Origin: Pirellulaceae bacterium
GTDB lineage: Bacteria; Planctomycetota; Planctomycetia; Pirellulales; Pirellulaceae
NCBI GenBank assembly: GCA_025459265.1
Contig: JALOQX010000016.1
Span: 1-36,248 of the forward strand
Direction: 5' to 3'
DNA length: 36,248 nt
Positions within the stretch are counted from its first letter, which is position 1, and each line of letters starts with the position of its first letter. Below the pieces are notes generated by a model that had not been told where the DNA came from, did not search any database, and was given only the letters and a program-made list of their open reading frames with translations. Below, piece by piece: positions 18,355 through 28,856 of the stretch. Both the position numbers and the translations under genes were made by a program.

Positions 18355-21300
18355 ATGCGCTACGTGCTCCCGTTTGTCGTGATGTGGCTGGTCGCCGGTG
18401 CGCCCGCGATTGATGCCACCGAGGAGGTGGCTGAGCCTTCGGCCGCGGCAGTGAGTTACTATCGCCAGGTACTCCCAGTCCTGCAGGCCCGTTGCCACGG
18501 CTGCCACCAGCCCGCCAAAGCCAGCGGCGGTTACATCATGACTGCCTTCGACAAGCTGGTCGGCGGGGGCGAGAGCGACACGCCGGCGATCGTCCCGGCG
18601 GACGTGGACGCAAGTTACCTGATCGAGCTGATCACGCCCGAGGAGGGCCAGGCGGAGATGCCGCAGGGTCAGCCACCCCTTGACCCGCGCGAGATCGCGC
18701 TGATCCGCCAGTGGATCGCCCAGGGCGCTCACGACGATACGCCAGCCACCGTCCAGGCGTACGACGCCGATCATCCACCGACCTACAGTTCTTTACCGGT
18801 AATTCCAGCAGTCGCTTGCTCCCCCGATGGGCAGCTGGTCGCCGTCGCTGGTTTCCACGAGGTGCTGCTGCATCGGTGGGACGGTAGCGGCATCGTCGCC
18901 CGCCTGGTGGGGATCTCTGAGCGCATCCAATCGGTCGCGTTCTCACCGGATGGCAAACGGCTGGCCGTGATCGGTGGCCTCCCGGCGCGGGCGGGCGAAT
19001 TGCAGATCTGGGACCTGGAAAACGCCTCGTCGGATCCGCCCAGGCGCCCGGAGCTCAGACTCTCGATCTCCGTCACCGCCGACACAATCTATGGCGGCTC
19101 CTGGTCACCCGACGGGAAACTGGTGGCGGTCGGCTGTGCCGACAAGACGGTGCGGGCGTTTGATGCGGAGACAGGTGCACAGGTGCTCTTTCAGGGCGCG
19201 CACAGCGACTGGGTGCTCGACACCGTCTTCTCGGTCGATGGCAGCCATCTGGTCTCGGTCGGTCGGGACATGGCCGCCAAGCTGACGGAGGTGGCGACCC
19301 AACGGTTCGTCGACAACATCACGTCGATCACGCCCGGCGCGCTCAAGGGGGGCATCCTGGCGGTCGCCCGGCATCCGTCCCGGGACGAGATCGTCATTGG
19401 CGGCGCAGACGGCGTGCCCAAGGTGTATCGCATGTTTCGCGTCACCGAGCGGCGGATCGGGGACGACGCCAACCTGATCCGGCGTCTGCCCAGCCTGGCA
19501 GGCCGGATTTTTGCGGTCGCGGTGAGCGCCGACGGCCGGCGGCTGGCGTCCGGCAGCAGCCTGAACGGCCGAGGCCAGGTGGCAATCGACTCCTGCGAAT
19601 TCGACACGACGCTGCCCGAGGACGTCAAGGCGATCAACGCCAAGGTCTCCACGGATCGCACGCCCCAGGAACATCAGCGACTCGAAGAGTATGTGACGAG
19701 CCAGTTGCGGCGGTTCGCCCTGGTCGACATTCCCGCGGCCGTGTACGCACTCGACTTCCACCCCGACGGCAACTCGCTGGTCGTCGCCGGTTCGGATGGC
19801 ATGCTGCGGATCGTGGACACCGAACAGGGTGTCGTGACGCGCTCCATGCCGCTCATCGCCACGTCGGCTGACGGCGCGCAGGGCCAGGCGCGCGGCGCGC
19901 GGCAGGTGGTTCCGTTTCCGGATGACACGGCGGCCGATGTACCGGCGGGCAACCTGGCGATTACGGCGCTGAGCGTCGCGCCGGTGAGCGTGCTGTTGTC
20001 CAACGAGTACGACTATGTACAGCTGGTCGTGACCGCCACCCTGGATTCGGGCGCGCAGTTGGACGTGACACGCATGGTCACGTATGGGCTTTCGGCCGAC
20101 GTGGCCGCGGTGAGTCGCCGGGGCACGGTGCAACCCCGCCGTGACGGGACCGGCGTGCTGCGGATGGAACTGGCCGGCCACGTGGCGGAGGTACCGGTCG
20201 CGGTGACAGGGCTCGCCGAGCCGCTGCGTCCCGACTTCCTGCGGGACGTCGCGCCGGTGATTACCAAGATGGGGTGCAACCAGGGGACCTGCCACGGTGC
20301 GGCGCAGGGCAAGAATGGTTTTGCGCTGTCGCTGCGCGGCTATGATGCGCTGGCCGATGTGCGGGCACTGACGGACGACCACGCCTCCCGGCGCGCCAAC
20401 ACGGCATCGCCGGAGGACAGCTTGCTGATGCTCAAAGGGACGGCGCGCGTGCCGCACGTGGGCGGCCAGCCGCTGGTGCCGGACAGTGCGTACTATGCGC
20501 TGCTGCGCGACTGGCTCGCCGGCGGCGCGCAGCTCAACCCCGCTTCACCGCGTGTAACCGGCATCAGGCTCGATCCGCAGAACCCCGTCGTGGAATCGCT
20601 GGGGACGAGTCAGCAGGTGCGCGTGGTCGCTCAGTACGCGGACGGCAGTCAGCGTGACGTGACGCGGGAGGCGTTTGTCACGAGCGGCAACACGGAGATC
20701 GCGACGGCCGACGCGCTGGGCCTGATGACCGCCGTGCGGCGCGGCGAGGCGCCGATTCTCGCCCGGTATCAGGGCTGCTACGCGGCGACCACGTTGACCG
20801 TCATGGGGGACCGCAGCGGGTTTGTCTGGCAGGCGCCGGATCGGTTCAACCGGATCGACGAGTTGGTCGCGGCGAAGTGGCAGCGGCTGAAGCTGCTCCC
20901 CGCGCCGTTGTGTTCCGACGCGGAGTTTGTTCGCCGCGTGTCCCTGGACCTGACCGGCTTGCCGCCGACCGCCGAGCGGACGCGGGCGTTTCTGGACGAT
21001 CCGCGGGAGACGCGCGTCAAGCGGGAGGCGCTGGTGGACGAGTTGATTGGCAGCCCGCCCTTTGTCGACTATTGGACCAACAAGTGGGCCGACCTGCTGT
21101 TTGTCAATCGCAAGTTCCTGGGTCCCGAGAGCGCCGCCGAGTTTCGCGCGTGGCTCCGGCAGCAGGTCGCGGAGAACCGTCCGTACGATGAGTTCGTGCG
21201 GAGTGTGGTGACGGCGGAAGGCTCGAATCGCCAGCAGCCGGCGGCCGCTTTCTACAAGGTGCTGCGGACACCGACCGATGTGATGGAAGCCACGACCCAG

Positions 21301-23466
21301 CTGTTCCTGGCCATCCGCTTCAACTGCAACAAATGCCACGACCATCCCTTCGAGCGCTGGACGCAGGACCAGTACTACGAAACTGCGGCGTATTTCGCCC
21401 AGGTCGCGCGGCAGCCGGATCCCGAGAGCAAGGGCCGTACGATTGGCGGCTCCGCCGTCGAGGGGGCACAGCCCCTGTACGAAATCATCGGGGATACCGC
21501 CGAAGGCGAAATCCGGCACGAGCGGACGGGACAGGTCACCCCCCCGCAGTTTCCGTTCCCCTGCCAGTTCGAGGCACCGCAGAACGCCCCGCGCCGCGCG
21601 GAGTTTGCCGCGTGGCTGACGTCGCCCGACAATCCGTACTTCGCCCGCAGCTTCGTCAACCGCATCTGGGGGTACCTGACCGGCGTCGGCATCATCGAAC
21701 CGATCGACGATTTGCGCGCCGGGAATCCGCCCACCAATCCCGAACTGCTGGAGTACTTGACGCGCGAGTTCGTGCAGTCTGGCTTCGACACCCGGCACAT
21801 GATGCGATTGATCTGTACGTCGCGCACGTATCAGCTCTCCGTCGCATCGCATCCCTGGAACGCGGACGACCGGAAGAATTACGCCCGCGCGACGGCGCGG
21901 CGACTTCCCGCCGAAGTGCTGTATGACGCGGTGTACGCGGCCACCGGCGCGGTGCCGAATTTCCCGGGTGTGCCGCCGGGAACCCGCGCCGTGCAGTTGC
22001 CGGACGTCGGCGTCACGTTGCCGAGCGGATTCCTGGAGACGCTGGGCCGGCCGGCGCGGGAAAGCGTATGCGAATGCGAACGCGCCAATGACATTCAACT
22101 CGGGCCACTCATGGCCATCCTCAGCGGCCCCGTGGTGGCCGAGGCCATTGCCGATCCCAACAATGCCATTGCCCAGCTGGTCGCCGCGCAGCCGGACGAC
22201 CGTGCCCTGGTGAACGAACTGTTCCTGCGCATTCTGAACCGGCCGGCGACTGACGAAGAGCTGCTGACGTTGCCGCAGACCATGGAGCAGATCGATCGCG
22301 ATCACCAGCAGCTGGCGGCCGACCTGGACGCGGCCAAGACGGCGTGGGCCGCCCGCAAAACGCAGCTCGAGGCCGAACGCCAGCAGGCGCTGGCCGAGGC
22401 AGAGCGGGACTTGACCGAGTACCAGCAGCAGATCGCGCCGCGGATGGCGGAGCTGGAACAGCAGCGTGCCGACAGGGTGCGCAGCGCCGAGGCCGCGCTC
22501 CAGGACTTCGAAGCCAACTGGCAGCAGCATTTTCAGGCCTGGGCGGCGGACCGCGCGGACTCGACCGAATGGCATCCGTTGCGGCCGACGCGTCTCGAAT
22601 CGTCTCAGGGGACGCGTCTGCGCGTGCTGAGTGACCGCTCCGTGCGCGCCGAAGGCTCGGCCGAAAAAGGCGTCTATACGTTGACGTTCGCCACGCGTCT
22701 ACCCGCCGTCACGGGCCTGCGCCTGGAGACGCTGCCGGTCGACGAGCTGCCGGGCGGCGGTCCCGGTTTACCGGAGAACGGCAACTTCGTGCTGACCGAG
22801 CTCGAAGTGCTCGCGGCACCAGCGTCCGCACCAGACCAGTTCGTGCCGGTCAAGATCGCGCAGGCCACGGCCGACTTCACGCAAGCCGGATTCGAGATCC
22901 AGCAGGCGATCAACGGCGCGACGCAGGATCAGGGCGGGTGGGCCGTCGCCCCGGCCGGCGGCACCGTCCATTGGGCCACGTTCCAGTTCGACGGCAGCGC
23001 CGGTGACGCCAGCGGCGTGATCCTGCAAGTACGGCTCCATCAATATCACGACGCCAAGGACCATCGACTGGCCCGCCTGCGCATCTCCGTCACGAACCAG
23101 ACCGGCACAATCCCGCTGGGACTGCCCGAACCGCTCGCGGCGGTGCTGGCCAGTCGGGACGACAGCCGTTCGGACGCCGATCGCAACGTTGCGCTAGGCT
23201 ACCTGCGGCGTCACCACGCACCGTACCAACAGCTGGTGGCCACTCACCAACAGGCGCAACAGCCGGTTCCGGCTGACCCGGGCGTCGTGCAGCGCCAGCA
23301 GCTGATAACACAGCTGAGCACACCGGTCGCGGATGATCCGGCGCTGCTTCAGCTGCAGAGAGATTTCGAGCAGAGCACGGCGCAGATCGCACAGCGCCGG
23401 CTGACGGCCGCCCAGGATCTCGCCTGGGCGCTGATCAACAGTCCGGCCTTTTTGTTCAACCATTAG
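18355..23466 (+). CDS. Giant secreted PSCyt1-WD40-DUF1549-DUF1553 protein (planctomycete type)
   Basis: This 1703-residue protein starts with a signal peptide (about 1-22) and a cytochrome-c-like PSCyt1 domain with CHGCH (Cys47, Cys50, His51). Seven WD40-like repeats follow (about 150-495; [12 protein letters not shown] and [14 protein letters not shown] are typical), probably one propeller. Two Ig/Big2-like segments (about 540-620 and 740-820) flank a second cysteine motif, CNQGTCHG (Cys641, Cys646). DUF1549 (about 835-1045) contains [12 protein letters not shown] (Cys991, Cys994). DUF1553 is split by a coiled coil (about 1310-1400) and a beta-rich module (about 1400-1610), and ends [14 protein letters not shown]. 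Heme binding is likely at the CxxCH sites. The exact role is unknown; this family is often paired with DUF1501, as here. ATG 18355 follows GGAGGGAGG. Confidence 0.92.
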   Translation: MRYVLPFVVMWLVAGAPAIDATEEVAEPSAAAVSYYRQVLPVLQARCHGCHQPAKASGGYIMTAFDKLVGGGESDTPAIVPADVDASYLIELITPEEGQAEMPQGQPPLDPREIALIRQWIAQGAHDDTPATVQAYDADHPPTYSSLPVIPAVACSPDGQLVAVAGFHEVLLHRWDGSGIVARLVGISERIQSVAFSPDGKRLAVIGGLPARAGELQIWDLENASSDPPRRPELRLSISVTADTIYGGSWSPDGKLVAVGCADKTVRAFDAETGAQVLFQGAHSDWVLDTVFSVDGSHLVSVGRDMAAKLTEVATQRFVDNITSITPGALKGGILAVARHPSRDEIVIGGADGVPKVYRMFRVTERRIGDDANLIRRLPSLAGRIFAVAVSADGRRLASGSSLNGRGQVAIDSCEFDTTLPEDVKAINAKVSTDRTPQEHQRLEEYVTSQLRRFALVDIPAAVYALDFHPDGNSLVVAGSDGMLRIVDTEQGVVTRSMPLIATSADGAQGQARGARQVVPFPDDTAADVPAGNLAITALSVAPVSVLLSNEYDYVQLVVTATLDSGAQLDVTRMVTYGLSADVAAVSRRGTVQPRRDGTGVLRMELAGHVAEVPVAVTGLAEPLRPDFLRDVAPVITKMGCNQGTCHGAAQGKNGFALSLRGYDALADVRALTDDHASRRANTASPEDSLLMLKGTARVPHVGGQPLVPDSAYYALLRDWLAGGAQLNPASPRVTGIRLDPQNPVVESLGTSQQVRVVAQYADGSQRDVTREAFVTSGNTEIATADALGLMTAVRRGEAPILARYQGCYAATTLTVMGDRSGFVWQAPDRFNRIDELVAAKWQRLKLLPAPLCSDAEFVRRVSLDLTGLPPTAERTRAFLDDPRETRVKREALVDELIGSPPFVDYWTNKWADLLFVNRKFLGPESAAEFRAWLRQQVAENRPYDEFVRSVVTAEGSNRQQPAAAFYKVLRTPTDVMEATTQLFLAIRFNCNKCHDHPFERWTQDQYYETAAYFAQVARQPDPESKGRTIGGSAVEGAQPLYEIIGDTAEGEIRHERTGQVTPPQFPFPCQFEAPQNAPRRAEFAAWLTSPDNPYFARSFVNRIWGYLTGVGIIEPIDDLRAGNPPTNPELLEYLTREFVQSGFDTRHMMRLICTSRTYQLSVASHPWNADDRKNYARATARRLPAEVLYDAVYAATGAVPNFPGVPPGTRAVQLPDVGVTLPSGFLETLGRPARESVCECERANDIQLGPLMAILSGPVVAEAIADPNNAIAQLVAAQPDDRALVNELFLRILNRPATDEELLTLPQTMEQIDRDHQQLAADLDAAKTAWAARKTQLEAERQQALAEAERDLTEYQQQIAPRMAELEQQRADRVRSAEAALQDFEANWQQHFQAWAADRADSTEWHPLRPTRLESSQGTRLRVLSDRSVRAEGSAEKGVYTLTFATRLPAVTGLRLETLPVDELPGGGPGLPENGNFVLTELEVLAAPASAPDQFVPVKIAQATADFTQAGFEIQQAINGATQDQGGWAVAPAGGTVHWATFQFDGSAGDASGVILQVRLHQYHDAKDHRLARLRISVTNQTGTIPLGLPEPLAAVLASRDDSRSDADRNVALGYLRRHHAPYQQLVATHQQAQQPVPADPGVVQRQQLITQLSTPVADDPALLQLQRDFEQSTAQIAQRRLTAAQDLAWALINSPAFLFNH

Positions 23467-23483
23467 TTTGCGGGGATGTGATC

Positions 23484-24953
23484 ATGTGGCGAATCTACGG
23501 ACGACGCGGGCGGGATCTGTGCGAGGAGACACGCGGGATGACGCGGCGGGACGTGCTGCGCGTGGGCGGCGCCGGGATGCTCGGCGCCACCCTGGGCCAG
23601 CTGCTGCGTCTGCAGGCGGTGGCTGACGAAACGGGCGCCCCGGGAGGACCCGGCTGGGGCAAGGCCAAGAGCGTGATCCTGGTCTACCTGCAGGGCGGAC
23701 CCAGCCACCTGGACATGTGGGATCCCAAGCCCGATGCGCCGGAGAACGTGCGGAGCGTGTTTCAGCCGATCGCCACCAAAGTGCCCGGTGTGTTCTTCAC
23801 GGAAGTGCTCCCGCGACTGGCCCAGGTGAACGATCGTTTCACGATGATCCGTTCGATGAGTTACACGCCCAACGGGCTGTTTAACCACACCGCGGCCATC
23901 TACCAGATGATGACCGGGTACACGACCGACAAAGTCAGCCCGTCCGGGCAGCTGGAGCCGCCGGCACCGGCCGACTTCCCGAACTTCGGTTCGCAGATCG
24001 TGCGGCTGCAGCCCACGACGGAGCCCATGCTCCCCTTCGTCATGCTCCCGCGCCCGCTCCAGGAGAGCAACGTTGTCGGCAAAGGGGGCACCGCGGGTTT
24101 CCTGGGCAAAGCCTTCGACCCGTACTACCTCTACCCCACGGGGGACGACATGGATATGAACAAGATGGATCATATCCAGGTCGACGACTTGACGTTGCCC
24201 CCCGAGGTCTTTGCCGTGCGACTGCAGCGCCGCGCCCAGCTGCGGAGGATGATTGACGCGCGCATGGAGGAGATCAATCAGGCCATCGCGCATCAGAACC
24301 TGGACGCGTATTACGAACAGGCGCTGAATCTGATCGTCTCCGGGCGGGCCCGGCAGGCGTTCGACCTGTCGGCCGAGTCGCCCCAGGTGCGGGAGCAGTA
24401 CGGACGCAACACGTTCGGCCAGAGCTGCCTGCTGGCACGGCGGCTGGTGGAGGCCGGCACGCGCGTGGTGGAAGTGATCTGGCCAAAGATCGCCAACTCG
24501 GACAATCATTCGTGGGACCACCACGTGGGGTTGACCGAGCGGATGAAGAACCAGTCGGCGCCGATGCTCGACACCGGCCTGGCGGCGCTGATCGAAGACC
24601 TCGATCAACGCGGGCTGCTCGAGGAGACGCTCGTGGTGGCGGTGGGCGAGTTTGGCCGCAGTCCGCAGAAGGGCGTCAGCACGTCCGGCAACGGCAACAG
24701 TGCGGATGGACGCGATCATTGGCCGTACTGCTACACGGCCGTGGTGGCGGGCGCGGGGGTCAAGCGCGGCTACGTGCACGGGCAATCGGACAAGACCGGC
24801 TCGGCTCCCCTGGAAGCGCCGGTCCATCCGGGCGAGCTGCTGGCGAGTATTTATCACGCCTTTGGCATCCACCCCGAAACGATTGTCTATAATCACCTGA
24901 ACCAGCCGCGGGAACTGGTCAAGGCCGAAGCGGTGACGTCGCTCTTTGCGTGA
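23484..24953 (+). CDS. DUF1501 protein with Tat signal
   Basis: This 489-residue protein has a twin-arginine signal ([20 protein letters not shown], about residues 19-38), so it is probably exported folded. The DUF1501 body follows, related to the alkaline phosphatase/sulfatase fold: [19 protein letters not shown] near the N-terminus, [18 protein letters not shown] and, near the end, [11 protein letters not shown] and GRDHWP. Conserved Asp and His residues at these points suggest a metal site, but no substrate is known. ATG 23484 has GGGG 8 bases upstream; GTG 23478 adds two residues. It starts 17 bases after the large PSCyt protein, the normal partner of this family in planctomycetes, and is surely co-transcribed with it. 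Confidence 0.93.
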   Translation: MWRIYGRRGRDLCEETRGMTRRDVLRVGGAGMLGATLGQLLRLQAVADETGAPGGPGWGKAKSVILVYLQGGPSHLDMWDPKPDAPENVRSVFQPIATKVPGVFFTEVLPRLAQVNDRFTMIRSMSYTPNGLFNHTAAIYQMMTGYTTDKVSPSGQLEPPAPADFPNFGSQIVRLQPTTEPMLPFVMLPRPLQESNVVGKGGTAGFLGKAFDPYYLYPTGDDMDMNKMDHIQVDDLTLPPEVFAVRLQRRAQLRRMIDARMEEINQAIAHQNLDAYYEQALNLIVSGRARQAFDLSAESPQVREQYGRNTFGQSCLLARRLVEAGTRVVEVIWPKIANSDNHSWDHHVGLTERMKNQSAPMLDTGLAALIEDLDQRGLLEETLVVAVGEFGRSPQKGVSTSGNGNSADGRDHWPYCYTAVVAGAGVKRGYVHGQSDKTGSAPLEAPVHPGELLASIYHAFGIHPETIVYNHLNQPRELVKAEAVTSLFA

Positions 24954-24998
24954 CACGCTGCGTACCGCGGCGCGGCCGTTCAGGAGCTCTCCGCGTCC

Positions 24999-25670
24999 AT
25001 GCCGATCGAGACCATTTGCCAGACCTGCGCCAGCAAGCTGCGTGTCGACGAGGAAATGTCCGGCAAGCGTGCCCGCTGTCCGCAGTGCGGTTCGGTGTAC
25101 GTTGTCCCGGCGGCGGTTGCGACGCGGGCCGACGCGCTGGCTGACACCGTGTATCAACCGAAGGGCGGCGAGGACCTGTGGCGGCTCCGTACGCCGGACG
25201 GAACGCTTTACGGCCCCGTGTCGCGCAGTGAGTTCGATCAGTGGGTGGCCGAGGGGCGCGTCCCGCCCGGATCGATGGTCCAGCAGGGGACGGATGGCCC
25301 GTGGCAGGGGGCCGGCGACCTGTTTCCGCAGGTGTACGGTGCCAGGCCGGTGCTGACCGCGGCAGCGAACCCGTTTGCGGACCGGCCGGCCGACGCCGAG
25401 ATCGCGTATGCGATCGCCTTACCCTCCGGGCGATGTCGCCCGCACCGCGGCGCGCTGATTGCCGTGCTGGGCGTGCTGGCCCTGTTCTTCTGTCCGCCGC
25501 TCGGACTGCTCGCCTGGCTGTTGGGCAGCGCCGACGTGCGCGCGATGCGCAGCGGCACGATGGACCCAGGCGGATTGGCGCTCACGCAGGTGGGCACCAT
25601 ACTCGGCGTTGTCGCGATGGCGTTCGGCGTCCTGTCGCTGGCCCTCGGACTGACAGGCCTTCTGCCCTGA
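24999..25670 (+). CDS. Zinc-ribbon / GYF-like membrane protein
   Basis: This 223-residue protein starts with a zinc ribbon (CQTCASKLRV ... RCPQCGSVYVV, two CxxC pairs). A GYF_2-like segment follows (about 60-110; YGPVSRSEFDQWVAEGRVPP), then a Pro/Ala linker and two C-terminal membrane helices (about 150-175 and 190-222) with the DUF4190-like arrangement. This order is common in planctomycete proteins of unknown role. The soluble domains would lie on the cytoplasmic side. ATG 24999 has AGGAG some 12 bases upstream, a long distance. It starts 45 bases after the DUF1501 gene on the same strand. Confidence 0.82.
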   Translation: MPIETICQTCASKLRVDEEMSGKRARCPQCGSVYVVPAAVATRADALADTVYQPKGGEDLWRLRTPDGTLYGPVSRSEFDQWVAEGRVPPGSMVQQGTDGPWQGAGDLFPQVYGARPVLTAAANPFADRPADAEIAYAIALPSGRCRPHRGALIAVLGVLALFFCPPLGLLAWLLGSADVRAMRSGTMDPGGLALTQVGTILGVVAMAFGVLSLALGLTGLLP

Positions 25671-25713
25671 ACGACCTGTGGGACTGGGCGTCAACTGCGT
25701 AGTGGCGGATCGG

Positions 25714-26595
25714 ATGGCGATGACACCTCTGATGCTGGGCGCGCACATGTCGATGGCCGGGGGGTTTTTCCGGGCCATTGAGCGCGGGCGGGACGTGGGT
25801 TGTCAGTGCGTCCAGATGTTTCTCAAGAACAACAACCAATGGCATGCGCCGGACATTGCGGACCGGGACGCTGAGCGGCTGGCGGACGCGATCGCCGATT
25901 GCGGGATGCGGCACGTGATCGCGCACAGTTCGTACCTGATCAACCTAGCCAGCCCCGACAAGGCGCTGTGGCGCAAGTCGCTCGATGCCTTCGTCACGGA
26001 GCTGCAGCGGGCCGAGCGGCTGGGGATTCCCTATGTCGTGCTGCATCCTGGGGCGCACACGACAGGTTCGGAGCGCGCCGGTCTGCGGCAGGTCGTCCGG
26101 GCCCTGAACGAAGTGCATCGCCAGACGCGCGGCCTGCGGGCCATGTGCCTGCTGGAGAACACGGCGGGGCAGGGGACCTGCCTCGGCTGGCGGCTTGAGC
26201 AGCTGGCCGCCATCCTGGACGCGGTCCGGTGTCCGGAGCGGCTGGGCGTGTGCTTCGACACCTGCCACGTGTTCGCCGCGGGCTACGGTTTGGCCGCTCA
26301 GTCCGAGTATCGGCAGACCATGCGCGCGCTGCAGCAACTGATCGGGTTCGAGCGCATCAAGGCGATTCATCTGAACGACAGTAAACGCGAGCGGGGGTCG
26401 CGCGTCGACCGGCACGAGCACATTGGTCGCGGGCAGATCGGGGCGGAGGGCTTTCGCCGCGTGCTGGCCGATCGCCGGCTGCGGGGTATTCCCATGTACC
26501 TGGAGACACCCAAGGGCCTCGAGCCGCGCAGCAAACTGGAGTGGGACGTGGTGAACTTGCGGCGTCTGCGGGCGCTCGCCCAGAATGGTTCCTAA
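25714..26595 (+). CDS. nfo: Endonuclease IV (AP endonuclease)
   Basis: Endonuclease IV cuts DNA 5' to abasic sites in base-excision repair and binds three zinc ions in a TIM barrel. The 293-residue protein has [15 protein letters not shown] near the start, [55 protein letters not shown] and MYLETPKG, which together give the expected His, Glu and Asp metal ligands. The start is uncertain: ATG 25714 and ATG 25720 are two codons apart, and GTG 25678 is farther upstream. The end overlaps the next gene by 11 bases, so the two are translationally linked. Confidence 0.95.
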   Translation: MAMTPLMLGAHMSMAGGFFRAIERGRDVGCQCVQMFLKNNNQWHAPDIADRDAERLADAIADCGMRHVIAHSSYLINLASPDKALWRKSLDAFVTELQRAERLGIPYVVLHPGAHTTGSERAGLRQVVRALNEVHRQTRGLRAMCLLENTAGQGTCLGWRLEQLAAILDAVRCPERLGVCFDTCHVFAAGYGLAAQSEYRQTMRALQQLIGFERIKAIHLNDSKRERGSRVDRHEHIGRGQIGAEGFRRVLADRRLRGIPMYLETPKGLEPRSKLEWDVVNLRRLRALAQNGS

Positions 26596-27760
26596 ACAGA
26601 TGCACGACACTCCTTTTCACGTTCCGTATGTCCTGCGGTTGCGGTTCACGCACGATGTGCTGGGCGCGGACACGCACGTCCTGCTCGACCTGCTCGAGCC
26701 CTCCGGCCACGGTCCGCCGCGCGTGCAGTTCTGGGTGGACGAACACCTGACGCTGGCGAACCCCCAGCTGGAACCGCGTCTGGAGGCTCTGTGTCAGCGG
26801 CACGCCGACCGTTTTGTGTGCGCGAGCGCCCTGCATGTCGTCGCCGGCGGCGAAACGATCAAGAACGACATTCATCTGTTAGAGCGGATCCTGAAGGCGA
26901 TGCACGCCGCCGACCTGGATCGGCGCAGTTATGTGGTGGTCCTCGGCGGCGGTGCGGTGCTGGATGCAATCGGCTTTGCGGCCGCCATCGCCCACCGGGG
27001 CATCCGGCTGATTCGGCTCCCCACGACGACTCTGTCGCAGGCGGATTCGGGGATCGGCGTAAAAAACAGTGTCAACCTGTTCCAGAAGAAGAACTGGCTC
27101 GGCACGTTCGCCGTGCCCTGGGGTGTGGTGAACGACGCCGCGCTGCTGCGCACGCTCACCGACCGGGATTTCCGCTGCGGATTCGCGGAAGCGGTGAAAG
27201 TCGCGCTGCTCAAGGACCCGGCCCTGTTCGCCGAGCTTGAGCAGTCGGCGGACGCGTTGGGCCGCCGCGACATGGCCGTCGCCGGTCGGGTGATACGGCG
27301 GTCGGCCGAGCTGCACATGGACCACATCACTCGTGGGGGCGACCCGTTTGAGGCAGCCGAAGCCAGGCCACTGGATTTTGGGCATTGGTCCGCGCATCGG
27401 CTGGAGGCGCTGAGCGATTTTGCGTTGCGTCATGGGGAAGCCGTGGCGATTGGCGTCGCGGTCGATACGGTCTACGCCGCGCGCGTGCTGGGGCTGCCCC
27501 GCCGCGACGCCCTGCGGGTCCTGGTCTGCTTGCGGCGACTGGGCTTCCGACTGTACGATCCCGCCCTGGACGACGCAAACAGCCTGCTGCGCGGCCTGGA
27601 GGAGTTCCGGCAACATCTCGGGGGACGTCTCACATTGACCATGCTGGCCGGAATTGGCGGCCCGATCGACGTGCATGAAGTCGACACCGCGCACATGTGC
27701 GCGGCGATTGGCGCTGTGGCGGCGTTTGCCCAGGGGACCGATCAGGACCTGTGGGCCTGA
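26585..27760 (+). CDS. 3-dehydroquinate synthase-like protein, EboD-like
   Basis: This 391-residue protein belongs to the dehydroquinate-synthase fold: [18 protein letters not shown] for [38 protein letters not shown], and [18 protein letters not shown]. The metal region reads [10 protein letters not shown], where AroB usually has FGHTFGHA. The length exceeds ordinary AroB (about 360), and the opening ([18 protein letters not shown]) resembles EboD proteins of the ebo cluster and related sugar-phosphate cyclases. The product may therefore not be dehydroquinate. No eboA, B, C, E or F gene is nearby. ATG 26585 overlaps nfo by 11 bases; ATG 26600, just after the nfo stop, is an alternative. Confidence 0.85.
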   Translation: MVPKQMHDTPFHVPYVLRLRFTHDVLGADTHVLLDLLEPSGHGPPRVQFWVDEHLTLANPQLEPRLEALCQRHADRFVCASALHVVAGGETIKNDIHLLERILKAMHAADLDRRSYVVVLGGGAVLDAIGFAAAIAHRGIRLIRLPTTTLSQADSGIGVKNSVNLFQKKNWLGTFAVPWGVVNDAALLRTLTDRDFRCGFAEAVKVALLKDPALFAELEQSADALGRRDMAVAGRVIRRSAELHMDHITRGGDPFEAAEARPLDFGHWSAHRLEALSDFALRHGEAVAIGVAVDTVYAARVLGLPRRDALRVLVCLRRLGFRLYDPALDDANSLLRGLEEFRQHLGGRLTLTMLAGIGGPIDVHEVDTAHMCAAIGAVAAFAQGTDQDLWA

Positions 27761-27774
27761 CGAACGTAAGCCTC

Positions 27775-27972
27775 GGGTGGCTGGGTACAAGGGGTGGCTG
27801 GGGACAAGCGCCGGGTGGCTGGGGACGAGCGCCGGGTGGCTGGGGAGAAGCGCCGGGTGGCTGGGGAGAAGCGCCGGGTGGCTGGGGACGAGCGCAGCGA
27901 GCCCCCAGCACTGCGCCGGGTGGCTCGGGACAAGGGGTGGCTGGGGACGAGCGCAGCGAGCCCCCAGCACTG
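27775..27972 (+). repeat. Tandem 21-bp repeat block with two copies of a 34-bp palindromic core
   Basis: Eight units begin GGGTGGCTGGG or GGGTGGCTCGG. Four units at 27792-27812, 27813-27833, 27834-27854 and 27855-27875 are 21 bp each and differ at two positions at most. The units at 27775 and 27918 are shorter (17 bp). Two units are longer and carry the core GGGTGGCTGGGGACGAGCGC + AGCGAGCCCCCAGC, at 27876-27909 and 27935-27968; these are identical. Within each core GCTGGGG can pair with CCCCAGC. The block starts 14 bases after the dehydroquinate-synthase-like gene. Open frames through it give a Gly-Trp-Leu-Gly-Thr-Ser-Ala repeat and look spurious. Confidence 0.9.
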
Positions 27973-28180
27973 AGTTGTCCAGCGCGCCGTTGGCCGACGG
28001 ACCTGTTCGGTGGCGGATATGCCGGGTACGAGGCCTATAGCGTCCAGGGGCAACGGCGCGAGTTTTCCGCGACCCCGTCCTGCCTGTCCGCCGATGTTGC
28101 ATGGGTAGCCGGCCACGCGGCCAAGTCGTGCGCAAGGCAGTGTTCCACGGGGCCGGCACGAGCCGGCGCGGATGTGCTCG
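27973..28180. other. Intergenic DNA without a recognisable gene
   Basis: The gap between the repeat block and the GNAT promoter shows open frames on both strands, as expected at this GC content, but none has a family motif or a good ribosome binding site. A palindrome-rich stretch around 28109-28176 (GCCGGCCACGCGGCC, GCCGGCACGAGCCGGCGC) is visible. A decayed gene cannot be excluded. Confidence 0.5.
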
Positions 28181-28209
28181 TTGAAAACCAGCTCGCTCGC
28201 CGATACGAT
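28181..28209 (+). promoter_or_regulatory. Candidate sigma70-type promoter for GNAT/M16/M16
   Basis: TTGAAA at 28181-28186 and TACGAT at 28204-28209 are exactly 17 bases apart, one of the best matches in the window. The GNAT start at 28283 is about 70 bases downstream, which supports that start over the longer frame beginning at 28172. Confidence 0.5.
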
Positions 28210-28282
28210 GGTGCGAACCGGACACTTGGTCACAGGGCGAAGCGGATCGGTTTGGGGATTCCTCGGCTCGTTGACGTGTGCT

Positions 28283-28843
28283 ATGGGTATCACGTATTTT
28301 CGGCGATACCGGCTCGAAATGGCGCTCACGCGGACGCTCTTTCCGTGCCCGCCGCTGCCGCCGTACTACCAACTGTTGCCGTGGAACCCGGACGACTTGG
28401 ATGGGCATGCGGAAGCCAAGTACCAGAGTTTCTGCGGCGAGATTGACGCGCACGTGTTTCCGTGCCTGGGCGAACGAGAGGGATGTCGACGTTTGATGGA
28501 AGAGATCACGCGGCGGGACAATTTCGTGCCGGAGGCGACGTGGCTGCTGGTGCACCAGGTGCCCGGACAGCGGCGGCCGGAGTACTGCGGCACGATCCAG
28601 GGACTGCGCGACCGGCAGGACTACGGCGCCATCCAGAATCTCGGGGTGACGCCTCCGCATCGCGGGCGCGGACTGGGCACGACCCTGCTGGGCCAGGCGT
28701 TGGCGGGTTTCCGCCTGGCCGGGCTGCGCCGCTCCTGCCTGGAAGTCACCGCCCAGAACACCGGGGCCATTCGCCTGTACACGCGGTTGGGCTTCCGCCG
28801 GGTGAGGACCGTCTACAAGGCGGTCGAGGTCGCGTACGCGTGA
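28283..28843 (+). CDS. GNAT-family N-acetyltransferase
   Basis: This 186-residue protein has a C-terminal GNAT domain: IQNLGVTPPHRGRGLGTTLL (acetyl-CoA pyrophosphate loop), then LEVTAQNTGAIRLYTRLGF, the usual last strand and helix. The N-terminal 80 residues (ITYFRRYRLEMAL and FPCLGEREGCRRLMEEI) resemble a group of planctomycete acetyltransferases that share this opening; the acceptor substrate is unknown. ATG 28283 is chosen because it matches that opening and follows a candidate promoter; the Shine-Dalgarno is weak. The first M16 gene starts 13 bases downstream, so these genes are probably one operon. Confidence 0.87.
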   Translation: MGITYFRRYRLEMALTRTLFPCPPLPPYYQLLPWNPDDLDGHAEAKYQSFCGEIDAHVFPCLGEREGCRRLMEEITRRDNFVPEATWLLVHQVPGQRRPEYCGTIQGLRDRQDYGAIQNLGVTPPHRGRGLGTTLLGQALAGFRLAGLRRSCLEVTAQNTGAIRLYTRLGFRRVRTVYKAVEVAYA

Positions 28844-28856
28844 GGCGAGGCTGGTT

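Noticed and set aside
25714..27760. nfo plus cyclase as part of an ebo cluster (EboE and EboD)
   Set aside because: The TIM-barrel gene has endonuclease IV signatures ([17 protein letters not shown]), not those expected of EboE, and no other ebo gene is present.
27775..27972. Regular repeats that could suggest a CRISPR array
   Set aside because: Units are directly adjacent, with no unique spacers of constant length, and no cas gene is nearby.
28172..28282. Longer N-terminus for the GNAT protein
   Set aside because: It would include the candidate promoter at 28181-28209, and the family-like opening begins at ATG 28283.
27697..28446. Long plus-strand open frame across the repeat block
   Set aside because: It begins inside the dehydroquinate-synthase-like gene in another frame, gives a peptide made from the 21-bp DNA repeat, and runs out of frame into the GNAT gene.
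26879..28660. Long minus-strand open frame opposite the cyclase, repeats and GNAT gene
   Set aside because: It is antisense to two well-supported genes and has no family motif; long antisense frames are common at this GC content.
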